Shown: positions 48,401-61,700 of the stretch, piece by piece
How the letters are laid out: every line of letters starts with the position of its first letter
How positions within the stretch are numbered: the stretch's first letter is position 1
Origin: Globodera rostochiensis
Taxonomy: Eukaryota > Nematoda > Chromadorea > Rhabditida > Heteroderidae
Assembly (NCBI GenBank): GCA_018350325.1
Contig: JAEVLN010000032.1
Coordinates: 434,001-498,000 of the forward strand
Reading direction: 5' to 3'
DNA length: 64,000 nucleotides
Translations under genes and position numbers: made by a program
Notes under the pieces: model-generated
Seen by the model: only the letters and a program-made list of their open reading frames with translations
What the model was told of the DNA's origin: nothing
Databases searched by the model: none

Positions 48401-49691
48401 GTGGTCCCGGGTCCCTTAGTCCCGGCTTTTCACAAAAATCCCGGTCAATGTATGAAACAAATAAAATTATATATGCTTTAATAAAAATTATTATTATTTT
48501 TTGATTGTCAAGTGGCATTTTTTGCCCAAAAAAAAACACAAATTTCAGCTGAACTCAGCGCTGGTCAATTTGCGCACGGGCGAATCGGCGGAGGCGATCA
48601 AAAGTTGTGACAAAGTGCTCGAAAAACAGCCGAACAATGTGAAAGCGCTCTACCGCAAGGCGCAGGTGGGCACAAAACCAATTTTTTTTTAATTTTTCAT
48701 TTTTATGGGTTTTGTTACAACAAAAAAAAACTAACTAAATTCTATTTTTGGGGATTGCATTCAAATTTTTAAAAATCAGTTGGAGGGGAAGAATAATATT
48801 TTGTTTTTTTTTCTTTGTTTTCCAAGAATATTGCCACCAAAAAACCAAAGTAACGATTTTTGTTTTGCGCAGGCTTTACAAAACCGCAAGGACTTCGAGG
48901 AGGCCATCGAGCAGTACCAGCATGTGCAGCAGTTGGAGCCGTCCAACAGCGCAGCTGCCCAACAAATTGTGGAGTGTCGCCGACGGTTGGCTGCACAGCG
49001 CGAGGCGGAGCGCAACAAGTACCGCGCCATGTTCGACCGGATGGCGGCCAAGGAGAAGAAGGAGGAGGTGGTGGGGGCAAGTGGGGGCGGAGACGCCGCC
49101 GGCGATGTTCCCAACGCCGGAGGGGTGAGCAAAAAACAATAATTTTTTAACAAGTTTTCATTGGGGGGAGGGAAATGCACTGAAATTACCTATTTTCTCT
49201 GCAGCTTTGACCCTATTTTGGGAATTTCGCGTCTAAAATAGGGGCAAACCTATTTCAAGTTTAAAAAAACTTTTTGTCACTACCTATTTGGGCGTTTTTT
49301 TTTTGAAATTTTTTTAGAAAAAATACAATAAAATTCGAATTTTTCTAGCCTAAAAGTGGCAGCCTTTACTGATTGATTACCCGGATTTAGGTACTATTTG
49401 GACATTTTTGAACCTAAAAGTGGCATCTCTCAAAATCAATCAATATTAAATTGTAGGGGCAGTCAATCAATCGTTTCAAAAGCTGGTACTGAAATATAGT
49501 AGTTATTGCACATTTAAGCACCAGAGCGTGCAGCGCCCGGGACTAAAAAAAAAGTCTTGGTTAACAACAACATAAACATTTAAATAAAAATATTACTACA
49601 TAGTTTGCCTATTTCAAAAATGTTTTAAGTCAATTTGATTCAAATTGTGTTCCCCCCAATTTTACAGCAGAGGAAAGAAGCAGCGCCGTGA
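45456..49691 (+). CDS. fkb-6: FKBP-TPR immunophilin (FKBP4/FKB-6 type), 447 aa
   Basis: Peptidyl-prolyl isomerase and Hsp90 co-chaperone, cytosolic. Eleven exons (45456-45569, 45672-45773, 45902-45980, 46195-46373, 46693-46799, 46859-47003, 47553-47672, 48095-48199, 48549-48665, 48873-49124, 49668-49691) close in phase at 1344 nt. Residues ~24-130 form the first FKBP domain with active-site landmarks [21 protein letters not shown] and [12 protein letters not shown]. Residues ~155-243 form a second, degenerate FKBP domain ([13 protein letters not shown], then [15 protein letters not shown]). Residues ~250-400 carry three TPR units ([58 protein letters not shown]). A charged tail follows. The last exon is uncertain: it could instead be CTT-TGA at 49204. 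The domain set and length match FKBP52. Confidence 0.94.
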
Positions 49692-52600
49692 CAACAACGC
49701 CCTCTGGCAGCAGCATCTCATCTATTTGCCGTGAAATGCATTTTTGGCGGGCCTCCCGATGACTGACACTCTCTCTCATATATTGATTACCTACCTATAT
49801 TGTGGCATTGGCATCAAGAGCCCGGACTGATTGATTCTCCATCAAAAAAACTTGACAAAAATTAAGTTGGGGCAAATTTTCTTGACATTCTCGCGTCCGG
49901 GCTCCTACACTAATTGGCACAATTTTTTTTGTTCATGGTTGATACTCTCTCTCCCCTTCCTACCCCAAAAATGCCCCCCCCCTTTCCTAGCACAAACACA
50001 CCAAATATGTAATGTGTTGTTGTTGTTAATCTCATGTGTTGTTGTTTTTTTGTCGCTAAATTTACGATAATAATGTGTTGCGCGTATGTTGTCACTTTTG
50101 CACACATGGTTTCGGTTATTTTGTTGCTTGCGTACCAGAGATGGGCGCCGGCGACTTCCAAATTTCGGGACTCGGAATTCCGGGGCTTATTTCGGAAGTC
50201 GGAATTCAGCATCATCAAATTCGGGACTCGGAATTCCGGGGCTTATTTCGGAAGTCTGAATTCAGCATCATCAAATTCGGGACTCGGAATTCCGGGACTT
50301 ATTTCGGAAGTCGGAATTCAGCATCATCAAATTCGGGACTCGGAATTCCGGGGCTTATTTCGGAAGTCTGAATTCAGCATCATCAAATTCGGGACTCGGA
50401 ATTCCGGGGCTTATTTCGGAAGTCGGAATTCAGCATCATCAAATTCGGGACTCGGAATTCCGGGGCTTATTTCGGAAGTCGGAATTCAGTATCATAAATT
50501 CGGGACTCGGGCCGAGCCAAAAATGTCGGAATTCCTGTTTTGCGCACCCCAAAACCTTCGTTGGGGGGGGGGGGGGTACTTTGGCGGCGTCAGTTCGGAG
50601 TGGTGAAAATGTCCTGGGTAGGCCCAAACTGACGGGGATTAGCCTCCAGTTTTTTACCTATTCGCGACACATTTCGGAGAGGTTAATTTCAAGCAGTAGC
50701 TGCAGAGGTGTACTGTACTGTACACCTACCGTCAACCCGACAGATGCCACCGAGTTGAAAATTTCGGCATTAATTACGGTTATAGCACAAATATGAATGG
50801 CATGAACCCGTGAAATTTTATAGTTCATTCTCTTCCTCTAACAATGCTGATTTAAAAAGAGAAAAGAACATTTTTTTTTGTTAATTATACAATTTATTAA
50901 ATTGTTCATGAATTCGATTTTTTCAACGGAATTTTTGCCCACGACGACATCCCGCGCGAGGTTGGGCCCGTCGGATGCGAGGTGCGATGGTGGTGAAGGC
51001 TGGTCAGATCTTTGAAAAATTTGGTTAAAAATGACCAAAAAATTCAATTCCCCTGTAAACTGGGCGTGCATCTATCAGAACTAGGGGTAGGCCAAGACCG
51101 GAATTTTTGGGAAATCCGGGACCGGGATTGGAAAAATTCCCGGTCAAAAACCGGGACTAATTGATAGAACCGGATTTTTAGGGACTAAAAAACGTGAATA
51201 GGGACATATAATAGGGACTAAAAACCCCCCAAAATATGGACTAAAAAGCCCAAAAAGTGGCAAAATAGGGACTAAAAAATGTGCTGTGCTAAACCTGAGT
51301 AAATGTACTAATTTTCTCATGTTTTGTAAAATTTTATAAAAAATAACAAAAATAAAAAATTTTTCAGGAAATAGGTACCAATCTTTGGGGGGGGGGGTAG
51401 ATTTTTGGTCCAAGAAAAAGTTTTTTTCTTAAGAAATTTTCGGGTAAATAACTAAAATATTGTAAAATTTGGGGAAAAGTGCCAAAATAGGGACTAAAAC
51501 GCAAAAACGGCAAAATAGAGATTTATTCTCAAAGAGGTCGAAATAGGGCTAATTGGCAAATTGATTGTATAAAAGACCGGGACCATCCATCATATGTGGG
51601 AGTTTTGAAGGAATTTTGAAAACCCAGGACCAAAAATTCAGTACCAAGATTGATGGCATTATTTGGGACCATAGATCTTTAATACTATTCGATTATCATC
51701 TAAATTAATGTTCAACCTGCCGAACCGCCAATTGTGGTGGGCGATGAGATTGGACGCGTGGCGAAGAATGGGGAGGAGGACGAGCCGGCGGCGGACGGAC
51801 CCAGGCTGGCCACCTCGGGGTGCTGAAAAGTGTTGCGTGTGAAACTTTTGGGGTTTGAACCCCCGAGGTGTTGAACATCCTGGATTTGAGGCGGGCTGAT
51901 AAGCACCACGACAAATTTTTCGGGGTTTTTTCAATTAAAAATTCCAAAATTCGGGGGGGGGGTGGCAAAAATTTCGACCAAAAAAATCTCGGGGCCACCA
52001 ACCTTACAAATTAGTGCAAATTAAGTCGGCTAGTCGGTGGTTGCCAAAATCGGCGGTTCGGGGGTTTTCTTGTTGGGGCTTAATTAATGTTCTCGAGGTC
52101 AGTGTTTCCCCGAAAATGTTTAAATTTTTCGGGGTAAAGGCCTCCCCGAAAAAAAGACTGACATTTTTCGGAATCATGGTCACCCCCCCCCAACCCTAAT
52201 TTATATTTAAATTGTTTTTTAATTAAATTTTTAAAGCAAAAAACGACGTGCCGGCACGACTGATGAGATTTGACCGCTTGTTTCGGTGTTTAAATAAATG
52301 TCGTGATTGGACGCAGCGTTGGACAAAGTGATCAGATCACGGCAGCCGTTCAATGAAACACTGCAAATAAAATAATTGTTGTTTATAAACCCAAATTATT
52401 ATTAATCTCATTAAAATTAGGTCGTAAAATTTATAAACAAAAAATTCGAGACCTAAAATTTCCGAGACTTGAGACGGAGACCCCCAAAACTTTTCCCGAT
52501 TCCAGACTCTAGAAAGGAGACCTTGACTCCGTCCGAGACGAAATTTCAAAAAACCCGAGCTGAGACTCTCGAGCATCCATTGTGTTAAAATAAAAATATG

Positions 52601-52771
52601 TAGTAGGAAGCAGAAGATTTTTGAAAAATTCCAATAAAAACCAACCAAAAAACCCCCCCCCCCCCCCCCCCCCCCTCTAAAATTGACTTTTCTATTAAAA
52701 GGAAACATGTTGACTTTTAAATAGTAAAATAATTTTAACAAAAAAAAAACAATTTAAATGATTTATTTGAT
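49692..52771. other. Spacer between FKBP and SLC26, no convincing gene
   Basis: Holds the 56-bp array, GGGAC-type repeats at 51080-51660 (left end TAGGGGTAGGCC, no matching right end) and a 23-C run at 52653-52675. Two short GC-richer stretches (50930-51015, 51710-51830) have open frames of 20-35 residues, such as PPIVVGDEIGRVAKNGEEDE on the plus strand. I cannot place them in a gene. They may be exon relics. Confidence 0.5.
50158..50512. repeat. 56-bp tandem repeat, about 6 copies
   Basis: The unit contains GGGGCTTATTTCGGAAGTCG and GAATTCAGCATCATCAAATT. 56 is not a multiple of 3, so the 190-residue open frame across it is a by-product of the repeat. Confidence 0.88.
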
Positions 52772-55700
52772 TTAATGCTTTTGCCTCATGTGAATGCTCG
52801 GGGCAATGAAGCCGCCCATTTGCTGGGCACAAAGCACCGCGTCGTGTACAGATGGAAAGAAATAGTGTTTGGGAACGTGCTCAAATGCACCACAAAGCTT
52901 AAAATGGAAATTTAATCATTTTATTTAATAGTATTTTGTTATTTATTTGTTCAAAAAATCAGCTTTATAAATTAATAAATGTTTTATATTAAATTAAATT
53001 TAAATTTTATTAAAAATAGAAATATCAAAATTTTGACCAAATAATTCTAAAGGATTTTTTTATTTTAGATTTATTTGTTATTAATTTAAAAAAATTATAT
53101 TTTTCTCACTTTAAACCACGTTCGAATTGTTGAGTTTACAGAAGCAAACAATAAGCGACATTTTCTTTCAGAAAGCTCATCGAACAGCTCCCGCATTACC
53201 GTAATGGCCTGCGCGGGAATTTGAAAATAAAAAATAAATAAAAATTCGGTAATTTAATGGCGCAAAGACAAAATCACTAATGGACAAAATCCCTAATAAT
53301 CCAAACCCGGTCAAAATAACTAATAGGTTAAAAGCGGACAAAATCACTAACAATTAAAATCTCTAATCGCCAGAATGCGGTCAAAATCACTAAAAGCGGT
53401 CAAAATCGAACATCGTCTGATGTGCCGTGACCATTTATTTTTTTCAAGAAAATCTGATAAATTGCTTTTCGGTTAAACTTGAATTTACAGATTAAGCTGA
53501 TTTATTAGCAATTCTGAGCTCTCATGCCTTGTTGAAGTAGGGCTTTTGTCCGCTTTTAACCTACCTATTAGTTATTTTGTCTGGTTTTGGCTTATTAGGG
53601 ATGTTGTCCATTAGTGATTTTGTCCAGCCACGAATTTAACTTGTAAAAATAATGGAAAATTGTTTTAAATGTTTCCATTTTTACTCACTCACCTGTGCAT
53701 CCAAATATGGGACAGATGAAAGGTCAATGATCAGCACTTTGATGATGGCACCGGTCTCAAGCGACGGCGCCGCAATCAGATTGTCATAATTTGGCTGCGC
53801 AAAACATTTTCAATCAAAAACATATTAGCTTTAATAATTAATGCACGGATTTATATGCATTTGCATATTTTTAGTCTCCAATTAAAAATTTCGGTTTAAA
53901 ATGCCCATATTTTGGCACTTTTTTGATTGTAAAATTCGTAAAAAAATGCAATAAAAAACAAAATTTTGTCTATGTTTTTGAAGATTTCGAAACATATTTT
54001 GGCCAATTTGGTGCATATAAATCTGAGCCCTAAGAGCTTATTTATAATTTAAAAAAATTATTTTAATAATAATAATAAAATTTTTATTATTAAAGCAAAT
54101 TTCTCTTAAAAATGATTAGAATCTTTTATACCACAATGTCGCCGCTGATCAGCAATGTTGATTTCATTTGAATTGATTCTTTGTTGGCCGGTACTGAAGC
54201 GCATGGCGCAGAGCCAACAAATCCTTAATTAATAATAAAAAAATATAATTAGTACTTTAATCAATTATTTCATTCCAACTTTGCCATTTTCTGAGAAATC
54301 TTATTAAGGAAAATGATAAAATTGGTAATTTGTAATCTTTTACCTTAAAAAGCTTAAAATTTGAGAAAAAAATAATAAAAATGTAATTTTATTAATTTAT
54401 ATTTATGGCGTTTTAAGGAATTTTATGCGTCCATTTTTGGCACTTTATGGTCTTTTTGACTTATATTTTAGGTCCATTTTTCAAATTTAGTTATGCCGAA
54501 CCAGCGTGAGTGCTTTTCATGCTTTTCATACTCCCCGTCCGAGTGCCAATGCCAATGCCCAATAATTGGCTAAAATATAGAATTAAGAATTTTTTATGCT
54601 TTTACTTTTAAGCAGCCACCCCTTAATTTGTCGAGCTGATTCTAACACGGAAAGTTTGAAATGTTTGGCATTGTGAAAAAGAATTGGCGCTTCATATCGG
54701 ATCACAGACACCTGAAGCAGACGTTTTTTTTATTAGTTCTTAAATTGTGTCTTGGTTTAGAAATGTCTAAATTAAGCCTCAAATCATTTTATTAGAGTAA
54801 AACTTTGGGCATTATGCCATCAACCGCAAATAGAGACGGCTCCAATCGGTTTGAGCCAATTATAGCTCTGCGAATTTCCCCAATGGAGTCACTGATCACC
54901 AAAACCGATTTTTTCAAATCTGACCGTAACCGTTTTTTTATATGGGATTGGGGAAGTAATTCTAAGACTAATATTAAAAAAAAGGACGGCTCCGATCAGA
55001 TTGAACCAATTTATGGGCCTTCAAATTTGCCCCAAAAGTGCCGTTTTGGGGGGCTGATCACTAAAATAATTTCCAATGGCTTCAAAATTCGAATTCAAAT
55101 TTGGCGCCTTTTGTGTCTGCTTCAAATACTCTTAATTGTATACTAACTCCGGATTCGTCCATCAAATCTGATCCGTAATAGCAACGTTCGGCATAATAAA
55201 CGCCCGACCCGGTCACATTCACCAGCTGTTGAAGGCGGGGCCTAAAATTTGCCAAATTTGGGCAAAAAACTAAGGCATCAACTAGCATATAAAAATGTCA
55301 ATAAAAATTGCAAAACCAGGAAAATTTAAAGCCTTGAAAAAATTAAAATAAAATTCAAAAATAAAAATTTAGTTTGTTACCATTGCGCTCTGATCACAAT
55401 GGTGCTGAGCGCAAAAATGACGCTGTAGAACAATGCCTGGGACAGGTCAGACAACAGAATTGTCGCCATCGCGGTGAAGCCGAAGGTCAGCTAAATAAAT
55501 TTTACGAATAAAAAACGACGCATCCGGTGTCCAAACGGTCAAAGCTTTATAACTTTCTTCAACCGAAACCGAGAACATAATACCAAATAAAAGCTTCATT
55601 AAGATAAAGCTTTGCGTTTGGACAATGCATAAAAAAGTTATGGCCAAACAAGTTAAAAAAAAACTCAAAAATGGCACAATTGGAGGTTTTCTTGGCATAA

Positions 55701-58700
55701 TGTTCGGCCAAATTAGGTCAGGTTACAGAAAGTTATAAAGCATTCGAGCTTCTTTTTTTTGCCGGTTTAGCCATTAAAATAATTTTTTTTTTTAAATTTT
55801 GTTTTGTAAATTTCTTACAACGTCCAGGCGTGAGACGGTCCAAAGCAACGGCAGACGAATCAGTCCCATGAACAGAGGACAGATGGCAGTCAGCAGAATG
55901 CAGGAGAGCACACACTGAGTTTTGGTACATTGGTAGGTAGTAGGTAAAAATTAGAATTGCAAATTGATTTTTAAATTTATTTCGGCAATTTTTTTAAAAT
56001 AAAATATTCTAAGAAATTAATAATAGAATATATTCGTAATTTTAAATGTGTTTTTGATATATTAAAAAAATTGTTTTCATTTGCTCCCTTTATTTTTCAA
56101 TATATCATTATTCGAATTTAAGTCTTAAATTTCATTAATTATTATTTAAAATTTTTCGTTTTTCCATTATTTTTATTTTTTACCACAGGAAGCGCCTCGA
56201 AGAGAAATGAGGCCCAAAAAATCAGTGGAAGAAGCGTAAGAAGCAGTGACAAATTTGTTAGCTAAAAAACTTATTTAAAAAAAAAATAATAATTTTAATT
56301 TATATTAATTAAAAAATTTGCCGTCGTTTTTGCGCCGGCGCGCGTGCCGAGATGCGTGCGCAGCGGCGAATGGCCGGGCGAAAAGGCGCCAAAAAATGAG
56401 CAACAAATGCCGATGATGCTTAGCGAAAACAGCTCCTTTAAATGTGACGACAAATTTAACTATTAATTTCATTGAAATTCAATTTATTAATTAATAAATG
56501 ATAACAATGCTTAAAAAAAGATTAAATTATCAAACTGATTGTTTTAATTAACTCGAAATTTTTAATAAAGAATATTAAAAATATTTATTAATTAAATTAG
56601 AGTTCGGCCGGGAAAAGTACGGGATTCCCGGGCCCCGTTCATGCTAAGTTGAAAATTTGTCCGTTTTTCAGTAATTATTTAAAAAAAAAATCATTTTGGG
56701 TGTTTTTCTAAAGTTATAATGTTCCTAAAAAAGCACTTTACAAATTCATAAATTACTCTCCATTTAATCTATAATTTTTCTTTATTGTTATTTCCAATGG
56801 CTCGATTGCACCCAATTTAGGTTCTTTTTGAATTTTTCCCGACCCCGCGGGGGATCCCGTAAAAAAATCCAGAATGACCTGCATCTCGTGCACGCGGTAT
56901 TTGTGCGAGCGTGCAAGCGTGCTTGCCGCACGCATGTGCAGCGTGTGCACGAGCAGTGCAAGCGTGCATGCGTCGGCCACCAAACTTTGCGACACAATGC
57001 TCAACGAAAGGCGGGGTACGGTAGTCGCAAAAGCGCTTCATAAAAAAATTTCAAAAGTTTTTTAAAATTTGACTAAAAACATTTTGAATTGTGAAAATGT
57101 GTTCCAAATGTAAAATCAAATCAAATTAATTTAATTTAAGTTAAATATAAAGAATTGGTAAAAAAATATACAAAAAAATGTGTTAACAATTAATTACCAA
57201 ATTAAAATAAAAAAATATTTAATAATTTATTTTGCTACCTTCCGTTGCCAAATTTCACGGTCTCTAATTGCCATCGACTTTCGGCGCCAAGCCAACGTGA
57301 CACAAAGGCAGCTAATAAAACCTAAATATAGGAAAATTTTGATTTACAAATATATTAATTTAGTATAGATACCAACAAAAAAATTTAAATATTTTAAGTA
57401 CTTTTCGGTTACATGAATAGAGTTCGGACTAGAGCACTGATCAAATCTCGTAAAAATCTTGAAAAAGTTAAACGATCGAGATTCGTTGGAGATCATTGAA
57501 AAATCTCAGGTAAAATTTTGTCGATCGAGAGTCTCGATCACCCCGATCTCTAGTCACGAATATGTATTGTATACTTTTTATTATTTATTTTTTCTTGTAA
57601 TATGTACACAAAATGCCAAAAGATATAAACGGAATCATGGAATTGGTGGCACTCAAAAGAGTTTACGCCCAGCATGGATCAGGGGGGAGGGGGGTGCCAT
57701 TTCGACCAGGAAACCGGGGCTCTTTGAATTTTAATTGCATAAATTTTATGTCAATATTTACGTAATTTATTTAAATTTCCTCAAAAAACCTAAAAAATGG
57801 TTTCTATTATTATAAGAAAACCCCCAAAAACAAAAAATTTCGACCGCAAAACAATTTTGAAGTATTTTCTCAAATAGAACCCCCCGGGGCTTCTGTTTAT
57901 CAGCCCTCCAAAGAGGGGGCTTATATTTAGAGCCCGGATTTTTGAAAAATCCCGGACTCCGGTCCTGTCCGGGCGTTCTAGTTTAGAAGGCGGGAGGGAT
58001 CTATTTGAGGAAAAACGGTATATTAAAATTTTAATTTTTATGTAATGGTTTATTTAATAAGTTTTCTTAAAATTCCCTTTAAAAACAAGTAGGTGGTCAG
58101 TCCTCAGACAATTAAATTAAATTTTCAAAAAAAGTTGCGCGATCCCACGTGCTCAAGCCGACTCCGCACCGAATGCAACCGCCTCCAAACACTATCGTGG
58201 ACGCCATGTTCAGGCTAGGCCGGAGAATGAGGCCAGTGGGCCTTCCGCATCTCTCCCAAAGCCCTCAGTGAATGGCTTACAATTCGTCCGCGCAACCACG
58301 GCCCGGCCATACACTTTGTCAATTGCCCCAACTGGCCACCCTTTTACACGAACGGGCTGGTGTTGCGCAATTTGTGCTGGCGACGGTGGAGGGAATTGCC
58401 CAATCGATCACTGACCACAGCGCGGGCGGGAACCGGCGTCGGCGAGCCGGCGGATCGCGATACTTTGGCAAGCGAGCGGCCCCACTTATATAGGATGGGC
58501 GTAATTTCCTTCAACTTTTTTGATAGGGTTCAGAAGAAGCGAGAGAGCTAGGGGAAATGCTACACTATTTCTTCTTCGTTACGCTCTCTCTTCGAATCTC
58601 TTCTTCACATTAAACTATTTCTCATCTCTCTCTCTCTCTCTTACATTGGAATTCCTTAATTTCGCTAGCTATCAACAAATTCTCTTCCTTTTCTGTACTA

Positions 58701-61700
58701 TTTCTTCATGACGCTCGCGAAACCCGGGAGCTTTTGCTGGGGACCCAGGGGGTGCCCCCATCGGCGGGGCGGATCAGTTTCAGGGATGCCAACTGTGCTT
58801 ATTTATCAGAAATGTTTATGTGCAGGGATGCGATATTTGCGGATTTTTCCTCATTATGTGGTTATTGGAAAGGCCAATGAGGATTTTTTTTTGAAATGCG
58901 GATTTTTGTGGTTTTTTTCTTTGTGGCCTTTTTGTGGATTTTGGGAAATTGACAACAAAAAGCTTTTTTCTCTTATTAGAAATTGTTTAAATCTTCAAAA
59001 AAAGATTTTCCCGGACCTTTTTCATTAATAAAAGTTTCAAAAGATGCCTATTTTTAATTTAAGTTGCAAATCTCTTAACCAGGGCTCAAAGTTCGGGAGT
59101 TTTTTAATGTAAAAAGCAGCATATTCCTTCCAATTTTTGTTACAAATCTGTTAACAAATTGAGTCAAAAATCCAAAAATTTCTCGGCGGCGCCTATCGGC
59201 ACCGCCGACCACCGCACACTTTCAATTTTGAAAAACGATCGATAAAAAAATCGAAAAAATGCTCATTTGTGACAGGAAGTTGCTCAACTGATTGTTGGTA
59301 ACGAGAGCCGGCGGCACTTTCTGGGTTTTTTGGCGGGGGGGGGGGGAGTGGGGTGTGCCGGGTTCAATAGTTGGGTCGTGCTTTTGACATTTTCAATATT
59401 TATGTTGAATATTTTAAAATTAATACCAAAACGACTTTAAATAATAATATAAGTAAAAAAAATTTGGACCATCAAAAATTCGGAGGACACCGCCGAACGG
59501 AGGCGAAATCGAGTGAGTGGGCCAATGACTTGACGAGTGAACACCAACAGAAGAATGCAGGCAATCTTCAAGAATTTTTTGTTGAAAATTTTAATTAAAA
59601 TTAAAAAAATTACAGCGATTGCCAAGGTGTTAAGGTTTATGGCGTCGAAGCATTCCCAAAAGGAGGGCAAACACTTAATTTTAGATAACAAATTAACTTT
59701 TTAATACACATTTTAAATAAAAGAGTTTTCTTGCAAAAGTTAAATTACTTATTACTGTTTGTTAATTTATTTTTTTCAATAAACTTTAATGAAAAATGAA
59801 TTAATTGAACACTAAAATTGGAAAATATTTTTTCACATTTGTCTCCACAATTTTGGCCGAATTCAATTGTTCTGCAGTCGAATTTACTTTTTGCACAACG
59901 GACGAAGACAAAGACTGCAAAGTTGCATAGCCACCGGCCTTAAAAAATTCATTTTCTCAGAAATTTTTTTAAAATTTTTTCAAAAAAAAAACAACAACTT
60001 TTCGATGTCCATTTAAACGTCGATAATAGGCCCAAATGATGCAGGGAAAGGAGCCAATGTTGGCGGCAGGCATTGATTGGGACGTGGCTGAAGAAGTTTC
60101 CTGAAAAAATATAATGAAAGCTCCACCCAAAAGGTCCTAATTCTCGGGACAAAAGATCGACGACAAAATGCCCCCTAAGAACGACAAAATGTCCACCTAA
60201 CGACCAAATGCCCTCTCAATTGGAAAAGAAGACAAAATGTCTAGCACCCTGACAAAATGTCCTCTCGTGGGAAAAACGACAAAATATCCATATCCTGACA
60301 AACTGTCCCCTAGACCCATCCCTGACAAAATGTCCGCTAGTTAGGAAAAAAACGACAAAATGTCTAGCACCCCGACAAAATGTCTTCTCGTGGGGAAAAC
60401 GACAAAATATGCATATCCTGACAAAATGTCCCCTACACCCATCCCTGACAAAATGTCCGTTAGTTATGAAAAAATGACAAAATGTCTAGCACCCTGACAA
60501 AATGTCTTTTCGTGGGGAAAAACGACAAAATATCCATATCCTGACAAAATGTCCCTTAGTGGACGACAAAAGACGCCTTAAGCATTTGTGATTAACAAAA
60601 GTCAATTTGTCGTAAATCGTTTTTTTGTTTGTTTGTTAGCCTACCTTCATCGACGACAGTTCAGCAGTGCAAATACGGTTGGGCCGTAGATGAACAATGT
60701 TGCCAAGTTGGGTGAACATAATGCGCAGTCCGATGCCGGTAGAAAAGCCGCCCAACACTTGGTCATCCGACATGAAACTGAAGAGGAAGTCCGCGTGAAA
60801 CAAATAGATCAGGCCCTAAAAAATCGTTTTTAACAAATTGAAATTGCATGACGACCATTTTTTTATTATGATCTTAAAACGTTTTCAATTTCAGTCTGAA
60901 ATCCGGCATGCCGGACTTAAAAATGGCAGGAAATCCGGTTACGTCCCTGGTACATATTAGTGCTGCACGAGAGGCTCGGTCTCTACTCGAGAAAGTCTCG
61001 GGTTTTTTGGGTCTCGGTATCGAGTCTCGAGTATCCAAAATTTTGGGTCTCGTGCAGCACTAGTAGTGTATTAATTTATATGAGACCTTTTTTTTGAAAT
61101 TGTTAAATGCTTTTTAAAATTTATAATAATGCCTGAATTATTGCTGCCAAAAATGTGACGGTCACCGCAACTTGAACGTGTTCATTTTCGTAACCATTTT
61201 CCGGACGAATTCCGTCCAAACTTTCGACGCCTCTCTCAACAATATTGCGTAACAAGAAACAAATGACCATATTGGAGCCTTTAATACTAACATTTTAGTA
61301 AAATGCATTTTAAATTTTTAAATAATCATAAAAAAGCGGCAGAATTAATAAATTTATTACCAAATTTTGTGCTAAGAAATTGACATTTTATTTAGTCACA
61401 TTTTTAATAAAGCTAAAATTTAAACGATTTAAATTTAAAGATTTTTTTTTATTGTTATTAATAAAAAAAGAGATAAAAAATTTAATTTAATGAAAATATT
61501 AAAAATTGTTATATTTTAAACAATTACTCTTTTTGATTGTATTTTTATTAAAGTTTAATTAATCAAAGACAACATTAAAATCATTAATTTTTTTAATCGT
61601 AATTTAAAAAATTAAAATCACCCAAAAATGAGTAATGCGACGTGCCGAACAGCATGTAAAGCAGTGCCGAACAGAATGCCGTATATACACCCATCTAAAT

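Noticed and set aside
50034..50606. 190-residue plus-strand frame
   Set aside because: Spans the 56-bp tandem array; the residue pattern cycles through three frames of the unit.
51705..52001. Minus-strand Pro/Arg-rich frames
   Set aside because: Three overlapping minus frames are open and none has a start, splice partners or a recognisable motif.
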